DNA from: an uncultured Pseudomonadota bacterium
GTDB lineage: Bacteria; Myxococcota_A; UBA796; SXON01
Assembly: GCA_903844155.1 (NCBI GenBank)
Contig: CAIMSU010000228.1
Coordinates: 1-64,000, forward strand
DNA length: 64,000 nucleotides
Direction of reading: 5' to 3'
Each line of letters opens with the position of its first letter. The first letter of the stretch is position 1. This document shows, piece by piece, positions 1 to 6,959 of this stretch. The notes beneath the pieces were generated by a model. It was not told where the DNA came from. It did not search any database and saw only the letters and a program-made list of their open reading frames with translations. Made by a program: the position numbers and the translations under genes.

Positions 1-522
1 CGCCGCCACCGACGACCACCCCTCGGACCTGAGGAGCCGACCCCGCGAATTATGCGCAGCAGCATCTCGTAATCGCGCACATTGAACATGGTTTACGCGC
101 GTCCCACTGCGCATAAACCCGCGCTCAGCATAATCGGCCACCGCAGACAGGATCGCCAGCGTGAACCGTCCCGACGGCGTGGTCGAGTCGACGTTGGCGT
201 CACGGACAGAGACGAGCCCGACACCCCAGGAGGCGAGGGATTCGGCCAGGGAGCAGACGTGGACGACGGAGCGGGCGAGGCGGTCGAGCTTCCAGACGAC
301 CACCACGTCCACCTTGCCGGCCTTGCAGTCGGAGACGAGGCGGTCAAGGGCGGGACGGCTCCGCTCGGTGCCGGAGATCCCGGAGTCCTCGTAGATGCCG
401 ACGACATCCCAGCCCCGTTGCTTCGCGACCGCACGCAGCTCGTCGAGTTGGAGGCCGACGTCTTGTCCGTGGTTCGTGGTGGAGACGCGGGCGTAGAGGG
501 CAGCTCGGGTGGGCTTTTGCAT
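1..522 (-). pseudogene. Serine recombinase (resolvase/invertase N-terminal domain), C-terminally disrupted and cut by window edge
   Basis: Read from an ATG at 520–522 the frame stays open to the left edge (174 codons). The first ~125 residues are a clear serine recombinase catalytic domain: YARVSTTNHGQD carries the nucleophilic serine (residue 13), followed by GIYEDSGISGTERSRPALDRL and VVVVWKLDRLARS with the paired arginines. After residue ~128 (AILSAVADYAE) the similarity stops: the expected long E-helix (…ERELIRERT…) is replaced by unrelated sequence around MRSGTRVNHVQ. I infer that the gene was broken by recombination near position 135–140, so it is probably inactive. The catalytic core is clear; the breakpoint is judged by eye. 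It sits beyond the outermost orphan toxin cassette, and a second fragment of the same family lies at ~2009–2155. Confidence 0.75.
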
Positions 523-559
523 CGAGGAAGTACGCAAAGAACGGGGCGATCTGAACGAT

Positions 560-934
560 TCACTTCGCCAAGATCCAACCACCCGGCCCTTCGCCCTTGA
601 ACTGGGATTCAACATTGCACGGTTCGCAGTAGGCGTAGGTGAACGTCCCGATGTCCGCGCTGTAAACGAGCAGGCGATCACCGGCTTCCCACCGCACAAA
701 GTAGCGCTCTCTCAACTGGTACTCTGTCGGATCGCGGTAGTCCACCCCGGACTTAGAGTCGTGAACTCGAACGGTCGCCACCAGCCCGTTGCGGTCAGCA
801 CAGGTGACGGACACCAAATAGCGGCCCGAGGGCGACGTAGGACTGCCGTTCACCGTACTCCCACAGGGATCAGGCGAGGACCAGCAAGCGGCCCCTACCA
901 AGGGGATGAGGGTAAGCGCGAGCGGCTTTGTCAC
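560..934 (-). CDS. Candidate immunity protein of cassette 6, exported/lipoprotein-like
   Basis: 124 aa. The GTG start overlaps the TGA stop of the upstream toxin cassette by four bases (GTGA, 931–934), so translation is probably coupled. The N-terminus is a typical export signal (KPLALTLIPLVGAAC) that could be a lipoprotein signal with Cys17 as lipid-acceptor, although the lipobox is not canonical. The mature part has six more cysteines in a small protein and no family I recognise. Role is inferred from position only: every orphan Rhs cassette here is followed by a small unrelated gene in the same way, the usual layout of toxin–immunity pairs. An exported partner would suit a toxin tip acting in the periplasm. 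Confidence 0.6.
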   Translation of the reverse strand: MTKPLALTLIPLVGAACWSSPDPCGSTVNGSPTSPSGRYLVSVTCADRNGLVATVRVHDSKSGVDYRDPTEYQLRERYFVRWEAGDRLLVYSADIGTFTYAYCEPCNVESQFKGEGPGGWILAK

Positions 935-1983
935 GGAGTCGAAGCCGGCGGCGGGCGGTCGGGCGTGGGCCAGCCAGTCGCGCCGGTGACCTTGCCGGCA
1001 TCGTCAATGAACCAGATCGACTGCTCTGACCAGGAGATTCGAACCACGTAGTCCGCCGGGGTGCCGGGCAAGCTCTGCGCAGCCTTAGCCTTGAACGTGT
1101 CCGTGTCGTAGATGAAGTTGGGGTCGATCTTGTCGTTCCAGGTGTACGTCAGGTTCTCGATCACGACCGTGACCCCCGGCCGGTGCTCGACGATCGCGGT
1201 GCCCGCGACCCCGAAGTCGCCCACGTCGGCGTTCGTGCCGTGAAGATATTGCTTCCCGACGATGGACTCGCCGTTCTCCGTCTCAGCGTGCGTCTTGAGC
1301 GCGACGTCGAAGATGCCGTCCCGAGGGTCAGCGGCGCGAGTGTCCGCTATCTCTCGGGCTAACATGGCGGCGGTAGGTTGAACTCCCGGTGCGGACTTCA
1401 GGTAGTCTCCCCAGAGTTTGCCGCGCTCGCCGTCGTTCGGGCCGACGGCGAATTCCTTGCCACCACCCCAGAGCCAAAGGCCCACGATGGCGACTCCGAA
1501 CTTGTCGGAGTCGAAGTGCCCCGCCCCGGATGTCCGCTCCTCAGGGGAGCGGGTGAGATCAAGGTTCGTCGAATAAAACTCGTGCGCAGCGTTCCCCGGT
1601 GTCTCCCACCAATCGTACGCGGCCCTCGGCAACAGACCGAAGGTCGGCCCCGGGTTCAGCGCGCCCAACCCCGTCGAATCCCTCCCCCCCAACGGCCCCG
1701 CGTGACAATAACAAAACCGATTCACCCCATCCCCCAACCCAATCGGATCGGCGCTCATCCACCTCCCCAACCAGGTCGCATAGTACCGCACCCCGTGGCA
1801 TTGCAACCCCGTCTCCTCGTCCCTCTCCATCCCCGTGTATCGGTACCGCTTCTGGCTTACAACCTCGGAATCTCCCGCCCACCATGCTGTCGATCCATAC
1901 GGGTGGTATTCCTCATACTGCCCGCGATCAGCGCGCCCCGAGGTGCGGCATCGAGAAGGGAGCGGCGAAGCGGAGAGGGTCAC
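931..1983 (-). CDS. Orphan Rhs/TcC C-terminal cassette 6, tip of unknown activity
   Basis: 350 aa from a GTG start at 1983. Residues ~1–22 are a leader; residues ~23–106 match the end of the TcC Rhs core (YEEYHPYGSTAWW … GRWMSADPIGLGDGVNRF … GRDSTGL), one codon shorter than the block in the full tcC gene. Residues ~107–350 are the tip, with motifs such as GVAIVGLWLWGGG, KLWGDYLKS and ENLTYTWNDKIDPN; I do not recognise its fold. No upstream Rhs repeats are present, so this is a tip-bearing fragment, not a full Rhs protein. The sequence around the start (GAGGTAGACT…GTGACCCTC) matches the leader of cassette 1. The partner gene at 560–934 overlaps its stop. The core here is the most divergent of the set (WMSADP, YCHAGPLGG), suggesting an older or less often recombined copy. 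Confidence 0.8.
   Translation of the reverse strand: MTLSASPLPSRCRTSGRADRGQYEEYHPYGSTAWWAGDSEVVSQKRYRYTGMERDEETGLQCHGVRYYATWLGRWMSADPIGLGDGVNRFCYCHAGPLGGRDSTGLGALNPGPTFGLLPRAAYDWWETPGNAAHEFYSTNLDLTRSPEERTSGAGHFDSDKFGVAIVGLWLWGGGKEFAVGPNDGERGKLWGDYLKSAPGVQPTAAMLAREIADTRAADPRDGIFDVALKTHAETENGESIVGKQYLHGTNADVGDFGVAGTAIVEHRPGVTVVIENLTYTWNDKIDPNFIYDTDTFKAKAAQSLPGTPADYVVRISWSEQSIWFIDDAGKVTGATGWPTPDRPPPASTP
1666..1917 (-). repeat. Rhs-core homology arm, copy 6 (252 bp)
   Basis: Copy of the block that also ends the Rhs core of the full tcBC gene (17873–18127), running from the YEEYHPYG codons to the last codon of GRDSTGL. One codon is missing relative to the other six copies (WWAGDSEVVSQK instead of WW plus eleven residues). 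Homology begins abruptly at the TATGAGGAATAC sequence. Confidence 0.85.
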
Positions 1984-2008
1984 CGGGAGAGTCTACCTCG
2001 TCAGGCGC

Positions 2009-2155
2009 GTCCGCCTTCACGCGCTCGACGATCAACGCCCGATCCAACGCGGTCAGCACCGACCCGAGCCCGAGCGCGAAGCGGCGCGTGGCGGCGGTCG
2101 AGGAAAAGCTGGCAAGGACCGACACGAGGCCGACGCCCCACGCGGCCAGGGATTG
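2009..2155 (-). pseudogene. Serine recombinase fragment
   Basis: One minus-strand frame encodes SLAAWGVGLVSVLASFSS…RRFALGLGSVLTALDR, which lines up with the LASWGVGLVSVRDANVDS…GRFTLAILSAVADY segment of the recombinase at 1–522. It lacks both the catalytic serine region and the DNA-binding end and has no plausible start. It lies directly upstream of cassette 6, suggesting that a recombinase gene once preceded this cassette. Fragment identity is clear by eye, but it is short. Confidence 0.55.
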
Positions 2156-2250
2156 GCATTGGAACGTCCACGCGGGGGCGCCGCGTCCTCCGGGGTGTTG
2201 GCTGGGGAATCCGCCGAACGTTGACAAGCGCCGGCCCCGCGCAAGCCGTC

Positions 2251-2760
2251 TTAACACCGGATGTTCGGAACAATGAAGTTTACATATTCGTGGCTCCAAT
2301 TCCCGTCGATGCGATGGACGTCGGCAGCCACCCGCCACAACACATCAATTTCATCTCCTGCCGCACTTGGCATGTAAAGAAGTGCCACGTCCAACTGATA
2401 TCTGCCCGACCCTTTGATGGCGAAGGGGGTGACGGCCTGGGGCAATCCGCCCTCTGGCCCACAACGAGTCGGCTCCGGCGAGGAGGCCACCGGATCCGGC
2501 AGGTGTGTCCCCTTCGATGTCCACGAATACGAGACTGCCGAGGATGAATCCCCACCGCAAAGGAGAATGGCTCCGTCGCCTCCTCGGACTTCAACGAGTG
2601 CAATTGCGTGCTTCACGCCGCCGCGACACTCTGCGTGTGCCTCCAGCACGGTCTGTTGCAAACTGGGGCGAGCTTGTAGAATCATCGGAGGCGGGTGACA
2701 GGCGAACAGCGACAAGCCGAGGACGGATTTCCAGCTCCGCACTCGCTGATTCCGGCTCAA
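2251..2760 (-). CDS. Candidate immunity lipoprotein of cassette 5
   Basis: 169 aa. The TTG start overlaps the TGA of the upstream toxin by four bases (TTGA, 2757–2760). The N-terminus has a basic stretch followed by a hydrophobic run ending in LSLFAC, a good lipobox with Cys20 as likely acylated residue, so the protein should be membrane-anchored outside the cytoplasm. The rest is a soluble domain of about 145 residues that I do not recognise. The tip of its partner cassette carries an HExxH motif, so a periplasmic peptidase toxin with an exported antidote is a consistent picture. The immunity function is inferred from context, not from homology. Confidence 0.6.
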   Translation of the reverse strand: MSRNQRVRSWKSVLGLSLFACHPPPMILQARPSLQQTVLEAHAECRGGVKHAIALVEVRGGDGAILLCGGDSSSAVSYSWTSKGTHLPDPVASSPEPTRCGPEGGLPQAVTPFAIKGSGRYQLDVALLYMPSAAGDEIDVLWRVAADVHRIDGNWSHEYVNFIVPNIRC

Positions 2761-3896
2761 GGTCCAGCCTTGTTCGGATCAAAGCTGAACACGGGCAGGG
2801 GCCGTAGGACCTTGTTCCCCGTTCCCGGTACCGTGTCGTAGACAACGCCGCCCTCCGGCTGCCAGTACAGCGGTCCATGCTCGGCAACGTTGGTATACGT
2901 GCCGAGCACTTGATTGAGATACGGCGCGAACTGGAGATCGAAACGTCCACGCTGGACCTGCGCCTTCTCGACAGCATCCTGCAGACTAGTCGCACCTGAG
3001 ATCGTCAAGAAGTTCGGGAGCACGGGGGGCTTGAACGTCTGGGCGGGCAACTGCTCGCGTTTGGTGCCCGCGTAGGGGCGAACAGCCAGGCTTCCCTCGA
3101 AAAGGGCTCGGAAGCCAGTGTCAATCATGCGAAGATCGTCCCCCACATGGTACGGCTCGTGCTTCCGCGGGCTTCCTCCACTCTGAAAACGCAAGCCCGG
3201 AAGGTCATAGGTGTAATGCTCGGGCCTGGACGAGCTCAGATCGGCGTCCTCTCCGAGAAACGTGACAATCCCGCCCGTCACGGTGAGGTCCAATCCGGTG
3301 ACTTTGAACTGATAGTCGCCGTTCGAGAGCAATACCGGGTGCTCCTTGTCAAAGTTCAGATGGGAACTCAGTTGGGGAGGCTTTGTTGCCGAGTGGCCGC
3401 CCTGGCTGTCCACGAAGGCGCGCACGTCCGAAGCGCGGTCGGGGTCGGCCCCGACCTGAGCCTCGACTTGATCATCGATGCTCATCTTGGCGTCGATCAC
3501 ATAGGCCCGTACCGGTTCGGCACTCAGAGTCACTGGTACGTCGTCCCCCGCATCCCCCCGGGCATTGAAATGCTGAGCGTCCGCCATCCCCGTCTCATCC
3601 CTCCCCCCGCACGGACTGCCATGACAATACGCAGACCGATTCACCCCATCCCCCAGCCCAATGGGATCCGCGCTCGTCCACCTCCCCAACCACGGCGCGT
3701 AGTACCGGACCCCATGGCACTGTAGCCCCGTCTCCTCATCCCGCTCCATCCCCGTGTACCGATATCGCTTCTTCGAAACCTCGGTATCCCCATCGCTGGA
3801 CCACCAGGCTGTGGAGCCGTAGGGGTGGTATTCCTCATACCTGACGCGGGGAGTCACCGGAAGCGGGCACACGACGCCCCGGAAGGGCGCGGTCAC
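2757..3896 (-). CDS. Orphan Rhs/TcC C-terminal cassette 5, putative HExxH metallopeptidase tip
   Basis: 379 aa. I chose the GTG at 3894–3896 because it overlaps the stop of the upstream coiled-coil gene as GTGA, the junction also used by cassettes 1 and 4; the longer open frame to 4082 overlaps that gene and has no coding look. After a ~19-residue leader comes the conserved Rhs-core block (YEEYHPYGS…GRDETGM, residues ~20–104), then a ~275-residue tip. The tip contains KHEPYHVGDD, an HExxH signature, followed by ALFEGSLAV and later NVAEHG. The same order (SHEGLHRGD, ALFAGHLAV, FLEHY) occurs in the tip of cassette 1, so the two are distant relatives. Zinc-peptidase activity is a proposal from these motifs. 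The immunity candidate at 2251–2760 overlaps its stop. Confidence 0.75.
   Translation of the reverse strand: MTAPFRGVVCPLPVTPRVRYEEYHPYGSTAWWSSDGDTEVSKKRYRYTGMERDEETGLQCHGVRYYAPWLGRWTSADPIGLGDGVNRSAYCHGSPCGGRDETGMADAQHFNARGDAGDDVPVTLSAEPVRAYVIDAKMSIDDQVEAQVGADPDRASDVRAFVDSQGGHSATKPPQLSSHLNFDKEHPVLLSNGDYQFKVTGLDLTVTGGIVTFLGEDADLSSSRPEHYTYDLPGLRFQSGGSPRKHEPYHVGDDLRMIDTGFRALFEGSLAVRPYAGTKREQLPAQTFKPPVLPNFLTISGATSLQDAVEKAQVQRGRFDLQFAPYLNQVLGTYTNVAEHGPLYWQPEGGVVYDTVPGTGNKVLRPLPVFSFDPNKAGP
3585..3839 (-). repeat. Rhs-core homology arm, copy 5 (255 bp)
   Basis: Encodes YEEYHPYG through GRDETGM; aligned by eye it is highly similar at DNA level to the end of the tcC core at 17873–18127 and exactly the same length. 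Confidence 0.85.
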
Positions 3897-4396
3897 TCTT
3901 CGGCGTCCGGATCGATGCCGAGTGCGAGCAGTCGTGCACTTAGGCGCTCGTTGCTCGCGGTGGTTCGCGCCGTCTCGCCCTGAATTCGCTCGGTCTCGGC
4001 ACGCGCCAACGCCGCCCGCACCTGGTCGCGTCGTGCCAACGCCTCCTCGTGGTCGCCCAGAAAGGCCATCTGCTCGCGCCAATAGCCCTGTCGACGACGC
4101 GACAACTCACGCGCCTCCGGACCCTCCCCCACCGCCGCCGCTTCGATGCAGGACGCGCGGAGCGCGAGCATCGCGGACGAGTCCGGGGCATGTTGAAGGT
4201 GGGGCAGTGGGAGGCCAGCCTGCCGCAGGCGCTCGGTCCCCTCGTCGGCTTCGGCGTTGGCCGCGTCGGTCTCATCATGTCGTCGCTGCTCCGCCTGGTG
4301 CACCGCGAGCCGGCGGAGGTACAGCGCAGGCAGGTCGACGACTGTGTCGGCAGCGGACTGTACCGTGGGGTTCGGTGGCTTGGCGTCCGCGTCCAC
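3893..4396 (-). CDS. Coiled-coil protein sharing the C-terminal tail of the adjacent Rpn protein
   Basis: 167 aa from a GTG start three bases after the stop of the upstream Rpn gene. The sequence is rich in Ala, Glu and Arg with long charged helices. It ends in ERLSARLLALGIDPDAEE, nearly the same as the end of the upstream protein (ERLRAKLLAAGIDPDTE). That tail is common in Rpn/PDDEXK_2 proteins, so this gene may be a duplicated and diverged Rpn C-terminus, perhaps a partner or antidote of the nuclease. It has no nuclease motif of its own. Its stop overlaps the GTG of cassette 5 (GTGA, 3893–3896), so the toxin cassette is tied into this operon. Confidence 0.65.
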   Translation of the reverse strand: MDADAKPPNPTVQSAADTVVDLPALYLRRLAVHQAEQRRHDETDAANAEADEGTERLRQAGLPLPHLQHAPDSSAMLALRASCIEAAAVGEGPEARELSRRRQGYWREQMAFLGDHEEALARRDQVRAALARAETERIQGETARTTASNERLSARLLALGIDPDAEE

Positions 4397-4399
4397 GGT

Positions 4400-5236
4400 C
4401 TACTCAGTGTCCGGATCGATGCCCGCCGCAAGCAGCTTCGCGCGAAGCCGCTCCTTGCCTGCGCGCTCCCGCGCGACGTCGGCCTCGGCCCTTTCGGCGC
4501 GCGTGACAGCATCGTCCCGGTCCGCTTGCATCGTGTTCTGCGTCCGGATGTAGTCGAGCCGCGACCGGTAGAGGTCGTTCAGGGCTGCATTGGTCTGAAA
4601 GTCGGTGAGGACGGCCATGGCGCTCTCCAGGATGGGATTGCCGATCTCTGCGGGCACTTCGGTCCAGCCCTCGGCTTCGGTGAAGAATCGCACCCAGCCG
4701 AGGAGATCCGCCGGGATCGACGGTTCCGGATGGCTGCGCCAGCGTTCCAGCTCAAGCACATGCAGCTCCAGATGCGCGCTCAGCTCGATTGTGCCCGCGT
4801 CATCGCGCACCCGAAACCGGTGGCGAAAGCTGTCCGCACCACGGAAGACGTTCTGATCGATGAGCCAGATCGCGACTACGGGTCGGAGCAGGTGGTACTT
4901 CTCGCCGCGATCAAGCTGGCCTTTGTAGAGCGCAGCCCAGGCGTAGAGCATCCTCTCCTTCAGCGCACCGTGGTTCCAGGTCTGCATCTCCACCTGGAAA
5001 ATCTCGCCCGACGCATCCGTCGCGACCACGTCGACGGTGACCTGGCCCTCCGCGACGCGATCGACGAGCTGGATCGGGCTCCGCAGCTCCACCGAAACCA
5101 CCGGGGAGGACCGTTGAAGCACGGCGTTGAGGAAATCAACCAGCCGCTCGGTGTGCTCGGCGTCGGCGAGGAGCCTGCGGAAAACGCAGTCCACCCGTGG
5201 GCTGATGCCAACGGGTTCTGGAGGGAGCAACGCCAT
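4400..5236 (-). CDS. Rpn-family recombination-promoting nuclease / putative transposase (PD-(D/E)XK)
   Basis: 278 aa from an ATG at 5234–5236. Family signatures are easy to see: VDCVFRRLLADAEHTERLVDFLNAVL near the N-terminus, then VELRSPIQ, and VDVVATDASGEIFQVEMQTW, which holds the acidic core residues (D…E-x-Q) of the PD-(D/E)XK fold. The C-terminal third is a charged helical tail ending GIDPDTE. Rpn proteins are known as DNA nucleases that raise RecA-independent recombination. Here the gene heads an operon with the coiled-coil gene and toxin cassette 5, and it is divergent from tyrosine recombinase copy 1. Length is normal for the family and no key residue seems missing. Confidence 0.85.
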   Translation of the reverse strand: MALLPPEPVGISPRVDCVFRRLLADAEHTERLVDFLNAVLQRSSPVVSVELRSPIQLVDRVAEGQVTVDVVATDASGEIFQVEMQTWNHGALKERMLYAWAALYKGQLDRGEKYHLLRPVVAIWLIDQNVFRGADSFRHRFRVRDDAGTIELSAHLELHVLELERWRSHPEPSIPADLLGWVRFFTEAEGWTEVPAEIGNPILESAMAVLTDFQTNAALNDLYRSRLDYIRTQNTMQADRDDAVTRAERAEADVARERAGKERLRAKLLAAGIDPDTE

Positions 5237-5280
5237 GCAGATCGGTAACGCGGCGGCCGGGAGGATGGCCTCGATGAACC

Positions 5281-5293
5281 GACACCCGGTGTC
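5281..5293. promoter_or_regulatory. Palindrome GACACCCGGTGTC ahead of recombinase copy 1
   Basis: The 13 bp GACACC-C-GGTGTC lies 15 bases before the ATG, in the 72 bp gap between two divergent genes, and is kept unchanged ahead of copy 2 (9369–9381). It could be an operator or a recombinase-binding site. No clear Shine–Dalgarno sequence follows it. Confidence 0.45.
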
Positions 5294-5308
5294 AGTGTCC
5301 AACCCACC

Positions 5309-6160
5309 ATGGAGACGTTCGGCGAGATCGTCCGACTCTGGCTCGCCGACGTCGTCGGGCGCCTGGACCTGTCGCCGTCGACGAAGATCTGCTACCGGCG
5401 CGTGGCCGAGCGTCTCGCGGCATGGGGCGACGAGGTCGGTCGTGCGCGGGTGGACCTCACGCCCTTCGTGGCCCTCCGGACGAAAACTGGGCTTTCGCCG
5501 AGCACGATGCGGCTGGAGCTGCGGATCGCCGCAGCCGCGTTCCGCTGGGGACAGAAGCACGGGTCCATCGCGACGACGGCGTTGATGTGGACGCCGCGCG
5601 TGAAGGTCGACCGCGAGATGTTCTGGTGCAACCACCGGACACCCACCGCGGACGATGTCACGGCCGTGATCGCGGCGATGCCCGACGACGATTGGCGGTT
5701 GGCCGTGAAGCTGCTCGCTCGGACGGGGGCGCGTGCGGGCGAGGTCGTCTCCCTGCGCGTGTGCGACTTCGACGACTCCGGGCCGCGTCTCGCCTTCGGT
5801 GCCGTGCGGGGCGCGAGCAAGACCGGGATGCGCTGGTTCCCCCTCGACGCGGACAGCGCGCGGGAGCTTCGCGGACGGACGGGGGCGGGGCCGCTGCTGG
5901 ACTTCGGCGGCTCGGTGGCACAGATTCAGGGGCCGCAGCGACGTCTTCGCGCTGCAGCCCTCATCGCAAGCGTCCCCGCGTTCACGCCCCACGGGCTGCG
6001 GCGGATGGTTGTCACCCGGCTCCTGCGGGCCGGCGTGAACCCCGGCACCGCCGCGACGCTCACCGGGCATACCGTCGAGGTCATGCTCCGCTACTACCAG
6101 CAGGTGAGCGACGAGGAGCGGCGGGCGGCCGTGGTTTTGGCGGGGTTGGGGAGGGTGTGA
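5309..6160 (+). CDS. Tyrosine recombinase (XerC/phage integrase family), copy 1
   Basis: 283 aa. Residues ~1–95 form a SAM-like core-binding domain (FGEIVRLWLADVVGRLDLSPST…), and ~105–283 the catalytic domain. The catalytic set is complete: R142 in TGARAGEV, K171 in GASKTGMRW, H228 and R231 in TPHGLRR, H254 in TGH, and the nucleophilic tyrosine in VEVMLRYYQQ (Y262/Y263). There is no extra domain of the kind that marks integron integrases. The gene is divergent from the Rpn gene and runs toward the immunity gene of cassette 4; a REP-like palindrome starts 9 bases after its stop. A nearly identical paralog lies at 9397–10248. Confidence 0.92.
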   Translation: METFGEIVRLWLADVVGRLDLSPSTKICYRRVAERLAAWGDEVGRARVDLTPFVALRTKTGLSPSTMRLELRIAAAAFRWGQKHGSIATTALMWTPRVKVDREMFWCNHRTPTADDVTAVIAAMPDDDWRLAVKLLARTGARAGEVVSLRVCDFDDSGPRLAFGAVRGASKTGMRWFPLDADSARELRGRTGAGPLLDFGGSVAQIQGPQRRLRAAALIASVPAFTPHGLRRMVVTRLLRAGVNPGTAATLTGHTVEVMLRYYQQVSDEERRAAVVLAGLGRV

Positions 6161-6169
6161 GGGGTGTGA

Positions 6170-6283
6170 GGGGTCGGGACGATCGCATTTAGAGGTTGCG
6201 GCTCGGGCCGAGGTTCGCGGCCTCCTGTGAACGGGCGAACGCCGGGAATAGCTGGAAATGCTTATCGTGATCGTCCTGACCCC
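6170..6283. repeat. REP-like imperfect palindrome 1 (114 bp)
   Basis: Ends are inverted: it starts GGGGTCGGGACGATCGC and ends GTGATCGTCCTGACCCC. The middle carries GAACGGGCGAACGCCGGGAAT, also found in the other four copies. It sits between recombinase copy 1 and the cassette 4 immunity gene. Confidence 0.75.
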
Positions 6284-6421
6284 TGGGCCCCGGGAATGAT
6301 CGTGTTGGGCAGGGGGTGGAGCAGGGTTCTACCATTGGTTCACCTCGTGTCGCACTTTCGGGGCCTTCAACCTGACTGGGAGGCGGTGTGACTAGAGATC
6401 AGGGGGAGGCAACTCCCCGGT

Positions 6422-6955
6422 CTACCCGACCCCATCGACCGGGCATGAGGAGCCGGCGGGGGATGGCCACCGGGCCTGATCGAATTCGTCGAAAACCAGA
6501 TGGATCGCACAGCCGCAGAGCATGCCGGAGCCATCCCCGTAGATGCTTACTCCTATCTGTTTGAGCGACAGCTCGCGATCAAGTGCCAGTTCGCCATCTT
6601 CCCGGCGATACTCGGTCTCTCGAAACGTCACGCTGACTTCAGCGAAGCATCCGAGCGCCTCAGATTCCGACACCCTTCCATCGGGGCGTCCCCCAACGGT
6701 CAACGCCGCGGCGTCTTCTATGAGGATTAGACTCAGCCGATCATCATTCTCACAGTAGAAAAAGAGTTTAGCACCACCTGCATACCGCAGAAGGGCATCC
6801 CCCTCGCCATCCGTCTCCTTCGGGACCAAAGGCGCGCCGAGTTGGCCGACCACCTCGGCCTCCCGCATGCCCAGCCTCACCTTGCCTACTCCGGTCCCGG
6901 GGTGAATCACTCCTAAGCTCTTGTGCAGGAGAGTGCCGTCGGATGGTCGGGTCAT
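6422..6955 (-). CDS. Candidate immunity protein of cassette 4, cytoplasmic
   Basis: 177 aa. The ATG at 6953–6955 is four bases downstream of the toxin stop (TGA CCCC ATG); the larger open frame upstream runs inside the toxin gene in another frame and is rejected. No signal peptide is present. Recognisable stretches are GVGKVRLGMREAEVVGQLG near the start and FDEFDQARW near the end, which give the look of a small α/β domain, but I cannot name a family. Position behind a toxin tip suggests an antidote. Lack of export signal, unlike the partners of cassettes 1–3, 5 and 6, suggests that the cassette 4 tip acts in the cytoplasm. Confidence 0.6.
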   Translation of the reverse strand: MTRPSDGTLLHKSLGVIHPGTGVGKVRLGMREAEVVGQLGAPLVPKETDGEGDALLRYAGGAKLFFYCENDDRLSLILIEDAAALTVGGRPDGRVSESEALGCFAEVSVTFRETEYRREDGELALDRELSLKQIGVSIYGDGSGMLCGCAIHLVFDEFDQARWPSPAGSSCPVDGVG

Positions 6956-6959
6956 GGGG

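Larger units (their letters stand above)
5276..6283 (+). repeat. 1,008 bp recombinase module, copy 1
   Basis: This segment (GAACCGACACCCGG… to …CCTGACCCC) is repeated at 9363–10370 with exactly the same length. It includes a 13 bp palindrome, a tyrosine recombinase gene and a 114 bp REP-like element. The flanks on both sides differ. By eye the two encoded proteins are about 91% identical. Confidence 0.8.

Noticed and set aside
4083-5308. Plus-strand frame 4049–5248 opposite the Rpn operon
   Set aside because: No domain; the minus strand carries the PD-(D/E)XK motifs in a normal-length gene.
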